Below, one piece after another: positions 34,401 to 41,688 of a DNA stretch of 64,000 nucleotides (the stretch's first letter is position 1; each line of letters starts with the position of its first letter). The translations under genes were made by a program, and so were the position numbers. This DNA is from Nemania diffusa (Eukaryota > Ascomycota > Sordariomycetes > Xylariales > Xylariaceae): assembly GCA_038501195.1 (NCBI GenBank), contig JBBPUQ010000012.1, forward strand, positions 124,001 through 188,000, given 5' to 3'. The notes beneath the pieces are model-generated. The model was given only the letters and a program-made list of their open reading frames with translations. It had not been told where the DNA came from and searched no databases.

Positions 34401-34617
34401 AAAAAACAAATATATGAAATATTTGAGTGATATTAGTAACATGTAGTAAACCTCCATGTAAACCAATCCCTTTATTTATAAGGGATAAACTCACTATTTC
34501 ATGTAAAAAGCAATAGATTAAAGCTATAATAGCTATTCTATTAAAAAGTATTGACATATCTCGTCTTAAAGTGACGGCATTAGAAAATAATAAACATAAT
34601 ATAGATAAAGTTATCAT
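19481..34617 (-). CDS. nad2: NADH dehydrogenase subunit 2, six exons, five introns
   Basis: Proton-pumping antiporter-like membrane subunit of complex I. Exons: 34143-34617 ([14 protein letters not shown] ... IELQSYG), 31550-31626 ([20 protein letters not shown]), 30137-30160 (LGLSSCFI, 24 nt), 27674-27778 ([20 protein letters not shown]), 24860-25585 ([20 protein letters not shown] ... VVGAVY) and 19481-19750 ([16 protein letters not shown] ... ILVQILFNN, stop). Total 558 aa, in one frame with TGA as Trp, of normal family length. The group II junctions show GTGCG or GTGTG at the 5' end and AC or AT at the 3' end. The exon 2/3 junction is uncertain by 3-4 bases. Exon 1 begins about 35 bases after trnM. 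Confidence 0.95.
19882..19921 (-). other. group II domain V, nad2 intron 5
   Basis: GAGCCGTATGCGGGGAAACT ... CGCACGTACGGTTC folds into the 34-nt catalytic hairpin. Confidence 0.9.
20063..20463 (-). CDS. separated maturase domain X of the nad2 intron 5 ORF
   Basis: About 130 codons matching the C-terminal thumb / domain X of group II maturases: [40 protein letters not shown], then [20 protein letters not shown] and [13 protein letters not shown]. It is in the same frame number as the RT part at 22274-22993 but lies 1.7 kb away, beyond the nested group I core and the unknown ORF. No HNH endonuclease domain follows; it ends FLIKTED. It would need splicing of the insert, or separate translation, to work. 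Confidence 0.75.
20451..20481. repeat. perfect 12-bp inverted repeat
   Basis: GTCCATTTTGAC and its exact complement GTCAAAATGGAC are separated by 7 bases. It lies exactly where the separated domain X begins; the right arm on the minus strand is coding (SKWT). Confidence 0.85.
20556..21806 (-). pseudogene. unknown protein with C-terminal membrane segment, one frameshift
   Basis: Read in frame with the truncated LAGLIDADG remnant: [20 protein letters not shown], a [10 protein letters not shown] cysteine/histidine cluster, and a charged helical region ([20 protein letters not shown]) to about 21170. Here one base shift moves the frame to [20 protein letters not shown], then [30 protein letters not shown] and a C-terminal hydrophobic segment ([17 protein letters not shown]) with a basic end ([15 protein letters not shown], stop at 20556). 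About 415 codons in total. I do not recognise the family. Two long open frames joined by one shift suggest a recently intact gene. Confidence 0.55.
21800..22245 (-). mobile_element. group I (IA-type) core nested in nad2 intron 5
   Basis: The core starts at about 22235 (AATTCCGGGGACGCC), then AAAGAGCAACGAGCAGATGG at about 22055 and AAGGTGTGCTCTAACGG at about 21970, the same class as the cox2 IA introns. The LAGLIDADG gene normally carried by this class is cut off after a weak first motif ([15 protein letters not shown], near 21815). It splits the maturase between [11 protein letters not shown] and the rest of domain X. Its 3' splice site is not clear. Confidence 0.7.
22115..24859 (-). CDS. chimeric LAGLIDADG endonuclease - degenerate group II reverse transcriptase
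   Basis: The frame continues from nad2 exon 5. It first encodes about 200 residues with one hydrophobic segment ([20 protein letters not shown]) and no clear family. Then comes a complete double-motif LAGLIDADG protein (motif 1 [14 protein letters not shown] near 24150; motif 2 [14 protein letters not shown] near 23680; end [11 protein letters not shown] near 23285). After a linker of about 50 residues it runs into a group II RT from its domain 2 onward ([85 protein letters not shown]) and the start of domain X ([16 protein letters not shown]). The catalytic YADD is YGNK and the N-terminal RT finger blocks are missing, so polymerase activity should be lost. Maturase or endonuclease activity may remain. 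No TAA or TAG interrupts it. Confidence 0.8.
25586..27673 (-). mobile_element. group II intron in nad2 (intron 4) with LAGLIDADG ORF
   Basis: 5' end GTGCGCCC after GVW; domain V at 25822-25860 (GAGCCGTATGCATTGAAAGA then TGCACGTACGGTTC); 3' end AAC before YKPHYINF. It carries a LAGLIDADG gene instead of a reverse transcriptase. Confidence 0.88.
26603..27673 (-). CDS. LAGLIDADG endonuclease in a group II intron (nad2 intron 4)
   Basis: The frame runs straight on from nad2 exon 4. About 356 codons: an RFYSA-containing leader, motif 1 [16 protein letters not shown], the [15 protein letters not shown] block, motif 2 [32 protein letters not shown], ending [10 protein letters not shown]. Intact with TGA as Trp. 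LAGLIDADG proteins are usual in group I introns; here the host has a clear group II domain V. Confidence 0.87.
27779..30136 (-). mobile_element. group II intron in nad2 (intron 3) with RT ORF
   Basis: 5' end GTGCGCTT after SSCFI; domain V at 27830-27868 (GAGCCGTATGATGGGAAACT then ATCACGTACGGTTC); 3' end CAT before LLGSALL. Base composition is less AT-rich than the surroundings. Confidence 0.9.
27908..30136 (-). CDS. group II intron reverse transcriptase/maturase with HNH-like end (nad2 intron 3)
   Basis: Multifunctional intron protein, for splicing help and retrohoming. In frame with nad2 exon 3 and open for about 740 codons. The RT blocks are complete: [93 protein letters not shown] and the catalytic YVRYADDWIIGV. 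Domain X follows ([40 protein letters not shown]). The C-terminal HNH-like endonuclease region is [14 protein letters not shown] ... [12 protein letters not shown]. The first CxxC of the HNH module appears as a single Cys (AVCESE). Intact and probably mobile. Confidence 0.92.
30161..31549 (-). mobile_element. group I (IA-type) intron in nad2 (intron 2)
   Basis: Core at 31510-31265: a P-like TCCTGGGACGCC, AAAGAGCAACGAGTAAATGG, then AAGATGTACTCTAAAGG. It carries an intact LAGLIDADG ORF. The core diverges somewhat from its cox2 relatives. Confidence 0.8.
30272..31420 (-). CDS. LAGLIDADG homing endonuclease, nad2 intron 2
   Basis: 382 codons from ATG 31420, in frame with nad2 exon 2. The first part overlaps the ribozyme core. 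Motif 1 is [17 protein letters not shown] and motif 2 [16 protein letters not shown], with [15 protein letters not shown] between and the C-terminus [10 protein letters not shown]. No stop, so intact. Confidence 0.88.
31627..34142 (-). mobile_element. group II intron in nad2 (intron 1) with RT ORF
   Basis: 5' end GTGCGCCGGG after QSYG; domain V at 31661-31699 (GAGCCGTATGATGGGAAACT then ATCACGTACGGTTC, the same stem as in intron 3); 3' end TAC before YLLSTIY. Confidence 0.9.
31726..34142 (-). CDS. group II intron reverse transcriptase/maturase-HNH (nad2 intron 1)
   Basis: The open frame starts in nad2 exon 1 and runs about 800 codons into the intron. An N-terminal variable part is followed by RT blocks [95 protein letters not shown] and the catalytic [12 protein letters not shown]. 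Domain X has [20 protein letters not shown]. The C-terminus has a full HNH module ([20 protein letters not shown] ... [14 protein letters not shown]). Codon use is richer in G and C than in nad2. Intact; all parts for retrohoming are present. Confidence 0.93.
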
Positions 34618-34651
34618 AATATAGTTTTAAGAGACCTAATTTCGGACCCAA

Positions 34652-34718
34652 CCAGGAGAGAAAATCGAATTCTCATCTTTAATGCATGAAATTAAGGTTT
34701 TACCTTTAAACTATCCTG
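34652..34718 (-). tRNA. trnM: tRNA-Met (CAT)
   Basis: Anticodon stem TTAAT, loop TTCATGC, ATTAA gives CAT. T arm GAGAATTCGATTTTCTC. Acceptor CAGGATA/TCTCCTG with one mismatch. It is the tRNA just before nad2, as in many Pezizomycotina. Confidence 0.8.
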
Positions 34719-35328
34719 ATTTTACAAAGAATAGTCGCTGTACGAAGCACTAATAAAAAATGTATTTTTTATAGGCCTCCTTATAGCAGGTCCTTGACGC
34801 TATATATACAGATAAAACTTCTTTTAGTTAGTTTAATACCTGGACTTTCATCAATAACCTACTGAGTCACATTATTTTAAAAGTTTACTTCGATTCATGC
34901 CCGAAGTTCCTTTCTACTATGAAATAATAAAAAAAAATATATTTTTTTTTATTAGTGCATGCTAACGTGCAGCAGATATAATGGTAAGTGCTAAATCTTT
35001 TAAATAAAGACTAATAGCAAAAACAGCTTGAACTATTGAACCTACACTGACTGAAGATTATTTATAAATCTTACAAATAAAGGATCATTCCCCGTTTACG
35101 AAACCAGAAATAGAATAAGCTATTCTATAAAAATTCGAATTTTTTTGTCTATATATATACAGTAGGGGGACCTGGACCTGGACCTGGGCCTGGACCTGTT
35201 AAAAGGATACTTTAGTTTCTAATTAAGGTAAAATTAGTATTTAACTACCGCTAGAGAGAGAGGGATGCTTTTTGCGCTCTGCGCTGTATACAGCTAGGAA
35301 GATATTTATATAAAATTTATCTTTATAT
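34719..35328. other. spacer between trnH and trnM
   Basis: AT-rich with poly-T runs. It holds a 6-bp tandem repeat of the type GGACCT at 35168-35199 and a GAGAGAGAGAGGG run near 35252. No gene is seen. Confidence 0.5.
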
Positions 35329-35403
35329 GGGATAATGCCCTGACTCGAACAGGGAACAGTCTGACCCACACTCAGGCGCTCTACCTATTGAGCTACATCA
35401 TCC
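35329..35403 (-). tRNA. trnH: tRNA-His (GTG)
   Basis: Acceptor GGATGAT/ATTATCC, D arm GTAGCTCAATAGGTAGAGC, anticodon loop GTGTGGG (anticodon GTG) and T arm CCCTGTTCGAGTCAGGG. Confidence 0.88.
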
Positions 35404-35464
35404 TGATGAAAAATTTATTCATTAAATTATATTTTTTATTTTTAGTTAATAGATATAATTGAAA

Positions 35465-35545
35465 GTACTCTAGTAAAATTTAGGACTTACCTATTAGTCC
35501 ACAACATATGAGGTAAATCCGACTTGAACGGATAAACCCTGTGCT
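35465..35545 (-). pseudogene. tRNA-Gln fragment
   Basis: The plus strand TAGTCCACAACATATGAGGT with its flanks repeats the 5' half of trnQ and the sequence just upstream of it (compare 36390-36450). No acceptor 3' strand follows, so it is a partial duplicate. Confidence 0.55.
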
Positions 35546-35725
35546 GCTATGAAATAATGCTAGCGTGCGTGCTAGCGGACTGACTAAACCTTATTAATAT
35601 ATTATTATTATAGAAAATACAATATTATAAACATTAAAATTAATACTTAAAAAAACCAATTTTTTTTTGGTTTTTTTTATTTGCGCTGCTGCGCATGCTA
35701 GCCCGAAGCAAGTTTTTATATTATT

Positions 35726-35807
35726 AAGGAGAACAGGACTTGAACCTGTACAATCTTTCGATCAGGTAATCCTAAATTACCCATGTTTACCTATTACACC
35801 ATCTCCT
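35726..35807 (-). tRNA. trnL: tRNA-Leu (TAG)
   Basis: Anticodon stem GGTAA, loop TTTAGGA, TTACC gives TAG. Long variable arm as in class II tRNAs, T arm ACAGGTTCAAGTCCTGT, acceptor AGGAGAT/TTCTCCT. Confidence 0.88.
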
Positions 35808-36154
35808 TTTTATTAATTAATAAGTAAAATCTAAAAAAATATATAAATACCGGGCAATCCCTAAACATAATATTTACCTACCTATCTTAAATCTCATAAT
35901 TTATATGTGAATCCCCTAACATACGATGTAGAGGAAGACGGAAAAACTATATTCATGAATACATTTATATTTAGCTCACGTTCAAGCTGCTCGCTATTAA
36001 ATCACGAATATATCTTTTTAATATTTGTTCGCTATTGTCCTGTGCTCTATACAGCAAGGAATAGTTTTCTGCGAAGCAGTAATTCAAAAAATAAAGGATC
36101 AAAGTATGTATTTTTATCATAATATATAATTTAAAAAGAAAATATCTCTACATT

Positions 36155-36228
36155 TATATGTCCAAGGTAAGACTTGAACTTGTAACCAAAAAAGCTTATA
36201 CTCTACCTTTTTAGTTACTTTAACAATT
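36155..36228 (-). pseudogene. tRNA-Lys-like remnant
   Basis: The D arm (GGTAGAG) and the T arm region (TACAAGTTCAAGTCTTACC) are kept, but between them AAGCTTTTTTGG lacks the 3' half of an anticodon arm, and the 5' acceptor strand does not match TTGGACA. Related to 13295-13345. Confidence 0.5.
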
Positions 36229-36342
36229 ATAATAAATCTTTATCTCGCGTGTATACAGTGAGGGGAGGATCTAGACCTGCTAAATATCTACACGGACGAT
36301 AAATAACTCGAATAGATTATATTAATCTCATAATAAACTAAC

Positions 36343-36415
36343 TTATGTTGGAGTGACTCGAACACTCAATAGTAAATACCAAAAATTTATGACTTACCCA
36401 TTAGTCCACAACATA
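36343..36415 (-). tRNA. trnQ: tRNA-Gln (TTG)
   Basis: Acceptor TATGTTG/CAACATA pairs perfectly; anticodon stem TAAAT, loop TTTTGGT, ATTTA; T arm GAGTGTTCGAGTCACTC. Confidence 0.85.
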
Positions 36416-36561
36416 TAAGGTAAATCATACTTGAGCAGATAAAAATCTAAAAGTCTTAAGCTTTAAATGTCTACCTATTCCATATTCATCTTTATATTAT
36501 ATTGCCTGAAATTAACCACTCTAGCCTAAACAGAGCCTGTATACCTTTCCATCACATCGGT

Positions 36562-36634
36562 TGCTCAAAGCAGGACTTGAACCTACAACATAACCAGCTT
36601 CAATGGTTCACTCTACCAATTGAGTTATCTGAGC
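36562..36634 (-). tRNA. trnF: tRNA-Phe (GAA)
   Basis: Acceptor GCTCAGA/TTTGAGC, D arm ACTCAATTGGTAGAGT, anticodon stem AACCA, loop TTGAAGC, TGGTT, T arm GTAGGTTCAAGTCCTGC. Confidence 0.9.
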
Positions 36635-36707
36635 TTTTTATTAGAAACTTAATTATTTCATCTATATATTACTATTTTACTTTCAGGCGCTGGGTCTGAC
36701 CCCTCCT

Positions 36708-36758
36708 ACAAAGACGACTACAAAGACGACTACAAAGACGACTACAAAGACTACAAAG
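36708..36758. repeat. 12-bp tandem repeat
   Basis: About four copies of GACTACAAAGAC on the plus strand, directly before the 8-bp microsatellite. Confidence 0.85.
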
Positions 36759-36768
36759 ATGAGGCGCC

Positions 36769-36914
36769 CCTCTTTGTTTCTTTGTTTCTTTGTTTCTTTG
36801 TTTCTTTGTTTCTTTGTTTCTTTGTTTCTTTGTTTCTTTGTTTCTTTGTTTCTTTGTTTCTTTGTTTCTTTGTTTCTTTGTTTCTTTGTTTCTTTGTTTC
36901 TTTGTTTCTTTGTT
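36769..36914. repeat. 8-bp microsatellite (TTTCTTTG)n
   Basis: About 18 nearly perfect units. Read through in one frame it gives a fake Phe/Leu/Cys/Val-rich peptide. Confidence 0.95.
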
Positions 36915-37247
36915 AGAGGGCTAGTATTATTTCATAGCAGCACAAAAAGCCAAGGTATAAAAGTAACAATTCATGATAAATCTGGTAACTTAATAGGAAA
37001 TTTTTCTAGTATGAGTAGTACTCCTAAATATTTTAACGTGGATCCTAGCATTATAAAAATAATATATAAAACAGGTATTTCCTATGATAACTTTATTTAT
37101 AGGTTTGAAACTAAAGATTTAATGATATCAGTTTATGATAATAACAATAAATTAATTAATACACTTAATAACAAATTAGATATAAGTATAGCTTATAATA
37201 TCCCTTATACAACCTTGTCTTTTTATATTAAATCAGGTAAACTTTAG
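36915..37247 (+). pseudogene. orphan NUMOD1-type DNA-binding fragment (plus strand)
   Basis: After the microsatellite the plus strand stays open for about 108 codons. A short FHSSTKS leader precedes VTIHDKSGNLIGNFSSMSST and KYFNVDPSIIKIIYKTG (NUMOD1 pattern), then a second related unit (ISVYDNNNKLINTLNNKLDI, IPYTTLSFYIKSGKL, stop). No GIY-YIG or LAGLIDADG catalytic part. It is a displaced C-terminal piece of an intron endonuclease, on the strand opposite to all conserved genes. Confidence 0.6.
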
Positions 37248-37249
37248 AA

Positions 37250-37743
37250 TAAAAGATATTATTTTTATCATGTTAAATCAAATATTAATAAGCAAATCTG
37301 TCCGATTAAGGGTGTCTCCAAGTTAGTTGTTACAGAATATAGAGAGAAAATAAGTCTCGTCTCTTTTGACATCTTAAATATAATAAAATAAATGAATAAC
37401 CTAAAAATAATCCATATATAAACTTATATAGATTATACCACTGTATACACGCACTAAAATTAGAATGATTATACTTTAATATTGCAGAATATATAGCACT
37501 TTTACCCTTTTAATAATTTATTTCTTTATTAAATAACCTATTAAATAATGGAGGTAAAACCTTTTAGTTAAATTAACTCCGCCAGTGGAATTGAGAATTC
37601 CACTGGCTCCAGCCGCCGGCCGCCTTAAAGTATAAAATTAATTAATTAATATATTAATTAATTTGGCAGTAACGGCATAAAAAAAAAATAAAAAATAAAA
37701 AATAAAATAAATATAATTTCTGGATTTTTTTATATTACTAATA
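37250..37743. other. spacer with composite hairpin repeat
   Basis: At 37577-37675 an inverted repeat (CCAGTGGAATT / AATTCCACTGG) is followed by CTCCAGCCGCC and an AT palindrome (ATTAATTAATATATTAATTA). The same composite occurs at 58230-58325. No ORF is supported elsewhere. Confidence 0.6.
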
Positions 37744-37814
37744 TGGAAATACTCTGAGTTGAACAGAGACTTATAATTTGCAGGATTATTGCACTACCTT
37801 TATACTATATTCCC
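37744..37814 (-). tRNA. tRNA of Ala/Cys type (anticodon uncertain)
   Basis: Good cloverleaf: acceptor GGGAATA/TATTTCC, D stem GTAT/GTGC, T arm CTCTGTTCAACTCAGAG. The anticodon arm ATAAT-CCTGCAA-ATTAT centres TGC (Ala) but has C at position 33. A shifted reading gives GCA (Cys) with a poor stem. The next tRNA is a better tRNA-Ala, so this one may be trnC. It directly abuts trnA with no spacer. Confidence 0.65.
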
Positions 37815-37886
37815 TGGAAATATGGGGACTCGAACCCAAATAAATAATATGCAATATTACTGTATTACCTATTATACGATACCCCC
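37815..37886 (-). tRNA. trnA: tRNA-Ala (TGC)
   Basis: Acceptor GGGGGTA/TATTTCC (with G-T pairs), anticodon stem GTAAT, loop ATTGCAT, ATTAT gives TGC; T arm TGGGTTCGAGTCCCCA. Confidence 0.75.
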
Positions 37887-39655
37887 CCTTTTAACTAGCA
37901 CTGCTAATTTGAATATAAGTCAATACAATAATTTATTTACTACGAGCGAAATTCGGCCCGTGTTAGCCAATTAACCATTAAATAAGTGTAGTTTATTATA
38001 CAACAATTAACCATTAAATAAGTGTTTATTATACAACAATTTACCACATCACTAATAATTTTTTGTAAAATATACTATGATTACCTTATCTATCTAATAT
38101 TTTTTATATATAAGAAGCCGGTAAAATTTTTCTAGTCTTCATTACCACTACCTCATCCGTATTCAGGCATATTTGTCCCATTCATCATCTCCCGCTCCAC
38201 TAGAATCTTGTTTAAATTATTTATTAGAGGATTGTTTAGAATTTTAATTATTACCATCTTTTGATTCTTCATAAGATTTCTCTGATGATTCTCAACTACC
38301 CACAAAACTCATTTCATCATTAGATTCATCAGATGATCCTACATATTCAGGATCTTTAGTTCTCATAGATCCAACATAAGCTTCTTTTATAGCTTCAACT
38401 TTTCTTTCATATTGATATTGAACATCCTTGACTGTAATAAGATAAAAAGATTCAACAGTATAAACGGTTATTTTAACTCCTTTTTAATTCTTTAACGTTC
38501 AATTTTATTTCCTGCATTTACCCAATCTTCTTTTAATTCTTCTATAAGTTTAGCTGAAACAAATTTTTCCTTATCTATTAATTTATCCTTCAATTCATCA
38601 ATATCGTTATGACTTTTTAAATCTAAAAATTTCTCCTGAGATTCCTCGCATAATTCCTGCGAAGTGGGGGCATCCTAAACACACCAGATCTATCTTTAAA
38701 ACCCTCAACTTTAGTTGAGTCTTTCTTAAAATTTTCTATAACTGAATTAGTATTAACTTGATTTAAAATTCTAGCTATTTTTAAGTTTATAACATCTTCT
38801 ATGAATTATTATGGAAATAAAATAGATAAAACATCTGTTGAAAAGGGTGGACACGCGGAGGAAAACCTATGAAAGACTTTCCGAGCAGCCTGTAGAGTAA
38901 AGTTGCTTTCAAATGTTAATATTACTGTATAATTCCTTTCTCCTTCATCTTCCTTCATTTCCCTTTCAGTAGGATTGTAAATTATAGATAGGTTATAAGT
39001 GATAGTATGGTATATTATTCTGTCGGTTATTTACTACCTTAAATCATTTTACTCACAATAAGTACTTATCACCTAATTAAAACTTATTTAGAAAAATAAT
39101 TTACTATCTACTAAATATAAACTACAGGTCATTAAGATCTGTGGCATTGTATAATTTAATTGTTTATTATTGAGTAGGAGTTGAATATAAATGTCCCTGA
39201 TAAATAATTCATAAATAACAAGGGGTTTTTAACTATATTCATACGAATCAATACTACATCTAAGCAAGGAGTACTAATATTCTTTCTTATACCGTACTAC
39301 ACTACCAACGTTCTAAGGGTGTGGAATAAATAATACATAAATAAATAAAAACAGTCTTTGTGTAAGAAAGTATTTGAAAGAGTTGTACTATAACCACAAG
39401 TTAATACACCTTTTTGAGAGGTCGAGTATGGAAAATATAAAATATTTGGTGTGTAAGGTTGGCTCCTTTATTCCTAAAAATAGCTATTGTGATTACTAAC
39501 CCTTTTTAGGTTCTAGTAATGGCGATCAGTATTAAGTGCTGATTAACTTCAATGTATTCTTGGATTCGATTTTCCTCAGAAGGTAATCAACCGAGTAAAT
39601 AATATTGATTTAAATTTACAATAGGAACGTATAAATATATAAGATTAAACAAGCT
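37887..39655. other. long spacer with a decayed ORF
   Basis: A minus-strand decayed reading frame occupies about 38100-38830 (separate entry). The rest (38840-39655) shows no gene. Confidence 0.5.
38100..38830 (-). pseudogene. decayed acidic hypothetical ORF
   Basis: Minus-strand fragments in several frames: EDVINLKIARILNQVNTNSV, SHNDIDELKDKLIDKEKFVS, SAKLIEELKEDWVNAGNKIE, VYTVESFYLITVKDVQYQYE, then a Ser/Glu/Asp-rich tail (YVGSSDESNDEMSFVGSW). Interrupted by stops and by a GC-rich hairpin near 38650-38675. Family unknown. Confidence 0.4.
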
Positions 39656-40410
39656 GTGTTCAGCACAATAATATTAAAAGATATGATGAAATTTTACAAA
39701 CAAATGATTAATAAATTTTTATGTCGCAATTATTCCAGTTATTACGATACTAATGATACTCCTTCAGCTTGCCCCAATTTCCCTGATAAATTGTTTATTA
39801 ATTCTACTATTGATAAAATTGTTTTTAAAAAATATGACGATAATTCTGAGAAATCTGTTCTTATATTTCCCCATTTTAAACCTTTACGGAAGTTAATCGA
39901 AATAGAATTAGAAAATAAATCAATCAATATTTGATCATGATCAAAGAGGTATGTTAGAATTACAAATTCGAGATATAGGGTATAAACTAAATTTTATTCG
40001 ACTTAGTTTAGAATCTGGTTACTATAAATTTCAATTTTATATTCATTATGAAGATTTCAATAATGTTAATGGAATCTTAAAAGAAGTATATACTCATGAT
40101 TTCTTTAATAAAAATTTATTAAATAAATTATCTGGTAGTTTTGGATACACTGAATTTATTACTATAGTAACTAATTTAGAATATTTAGAAGAAGAAAATA
40201 CCCTAAATATAATCGAACGGCCTACAAAACAAGACAGATGAATGATAGATTTTATACTTGCAATACTTCAACGGACAGGTGAATTCATAACTATTGAAAT
40301 GAATAAAAGTATATTTAATTTTAATAAAGATTTTATTCTTGTTTTATCAAAATTAACTAAAGAGGAAGTTAGCCGTGTATACTTTTCCTACTTTTACTTT
40401 TTTATCTAAA
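39656..40410 (+). pseudogene. plus-strand ORF family, copy 1 (frameshifted)
   Basis: First part 39656-39934 has PDKLFINSTIDKIVFKKYDD and FPHFKPLRKLIEIELENKS. The second part, in another frame from about 39951, has YYKFQFYIHYEDFNNVNGIL and GSFGYTEFITIVTNLEYLEE, then through a TGA (Trp) ILQRTGEFITIEMNKSIFNF. Compared with copy 2, one shift near 39935-39955 breaks it. Function unknown. Confidence 0.6.
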
Positions 40411-40519
40411 AATTTTTTTATTAAATATTTTTTTACTTTTTATTAATCTATAAAATAAAAAAACAGATAATTATGCATCGTAATAAAAAATTTTTTTGTT
40501 ACTTTGTAATAAAATTTTT

Positions 40520-40633
40520 CTAAGTTCACCACTTCCTCTTGAGGATAATACCTCACCTAGTATTACCCAACACATGGAGCTTTTGAGGAGCTCCTTAATA
40601 TATCCTCCCCTTTATATTAAAATTAAAATACAT
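40520..40633 (+). promoter_or_regulatory. conserved leader of ORF family, copy A
   Basis: CACCACTTCCTCTTGAGGAT ... GAGCTTTTGAGGAGCTC (5-bp stem hairpin) ... AATATATCCTCC, then ATATTAAAATTAAAAT just before the ATG. Also found at 41590-41688 and partly at 42510-42569. The role is inferred. Confidence 0.5.
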
Positions 40634-41359
40634 ATGAAATACACAAACAAGAAAATTTTTGGTTTTTACACGATTGCAAACTTTTTGACTATAAATGGCT
40701 TTTCTAGGGGTTATACTACGCAGTACTCAGCACCAGATAAATTATTTATTAATTCTACTTTCGATAACATTGTTTTTAATAAATATGATGATAATTTTGA
40801 AAAATCTGTTCTTATGTTTACCCCTTTTACACCTTTTCGGACTTTAATAGAATTTCAAATAGAAAATATATCAATAAATGAATATGAAGAAAAAGATAAG
40901 TTACAATTATCATTGCGAGATATACGTAATAAACTAAATAATATTCTACTTAATTTAGAATCAGGTTACTATATGTTAGAATTTTATATTTATTATGAAG
41001 ATCTCTCTAATGTTAATGGGATCTTAGAAGAAATATATACTCGTGATTTCTTTAATAAAATTTTATTTTATAAATTACCTGGTAATTTGGGATACACCAA
41101 ATTTATTACTATAATAGGGTATTTAGAATATTTAGAAGAAAATAACCCAAATCTAAAAAAGGGGCCTTCAAAACGAGATTTATGACTTAGAGAGCTTGCA
41201 TATGCATTATGTCAACGAACAGGTGAATTCCTAGTAATTGAAAAAAATAAAAGTATATTGAATTTTAATAAAGATACTCTTATGGTTTTATCAAGATTAA
41301 CTATTAATGATTTTTCAGATTGTAAATATCCCTACAAAGACCTGCTATGAGTTTTTTAA
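40634..41359 (+). CDS. plus-strand ORF family, copy 2 (intact)
   Basis: 241 codons from ATG 40634 with one TGA as Trp. The N-terminus is MKYTNKKIFGFYTIANF followed by a basic/aromatic GFSRGYTTQYS stretch, reminiscent of a mitochondrial leader. Then PDKLFINSTFDNIVFNKYDD, FEKSVLMFTPFTPFRTLIEF, YYMLEFYIYYEDLSNVNGIL, LGYTKFITIIGYLEYLEENN and CQRTGEFLVIEKNKSILNFN. No family recognised and no membrane segment. It is the only copy without a break, so it may still be expressed. A conserved leader with a hairpin precedes it (40520-40633). Confidence 0.65.
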
Positions 41360-41460
41360 ATTTCGAGGAGTTAAACGTTTTTATTCTACGCAGAACTCAG
41401 CACCAGATAAATTGTTTATTAACTCTACTTGAGATAAGATTGTATAAAGTGTATAAAGTG
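41355..41460 (+). pseudogene. plus-strand ORF family, copy 3 (N-terminal fragment)
   Basis: FRGVKRFYSTQNSAPDKLFI followed by NSTWDKIV and a stop. It matches the N-terminal block of copies 2 and 4 only. Confidence 0.6.
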
Positions 41461-41589
41461 TAATGATAAATCTAAGAGATTTTTATTACATCTTTTGGAT
41501 ATTTATATTTAACTCACAAATTTAATCAAAATATACCTCGTAAAATAATTTTTTTTGTTAATTTCCAATAAAATTTTTTTTGTAAGTTC

Positions 41590-41688
41590 ACCACTTCCTT
41601 ATGAGGATAATACCCTACCTACTATTATCCCTAGAGCTTTTGAGGAGCTCTTTAATATTTCCTCCTATATATTAAAATTAAAATTTAT
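41590..41688 (+). promoter_or_regulatory. conserved leader of ORF family, copy B
   Basis: Same blocks as 40520-40633 with few changes, including the GAGCTTTTGAGGAGCTC hairpin, ending at the ATG of copy 4. Confidence 0.5.

Noticed and set aside
36708..36758. Repeat GACTACAAAGAC reads DYKD units, like an epitope tag
   Set aside because: The surrounding DNA is ordinary AT-rich mitochondrial sequence, the repeat is imperfect and passes into a natural microsatellite, and no vector sequence is present. Taken as coincidence.
36759..36914. Cys/Phe/Leu-rich membrane protein start in the 162-codon plus-strand ORF
   Set aside because: That part is only the translated 8-bp microsatellite; only the NUMOD1-like part after it has meaning.
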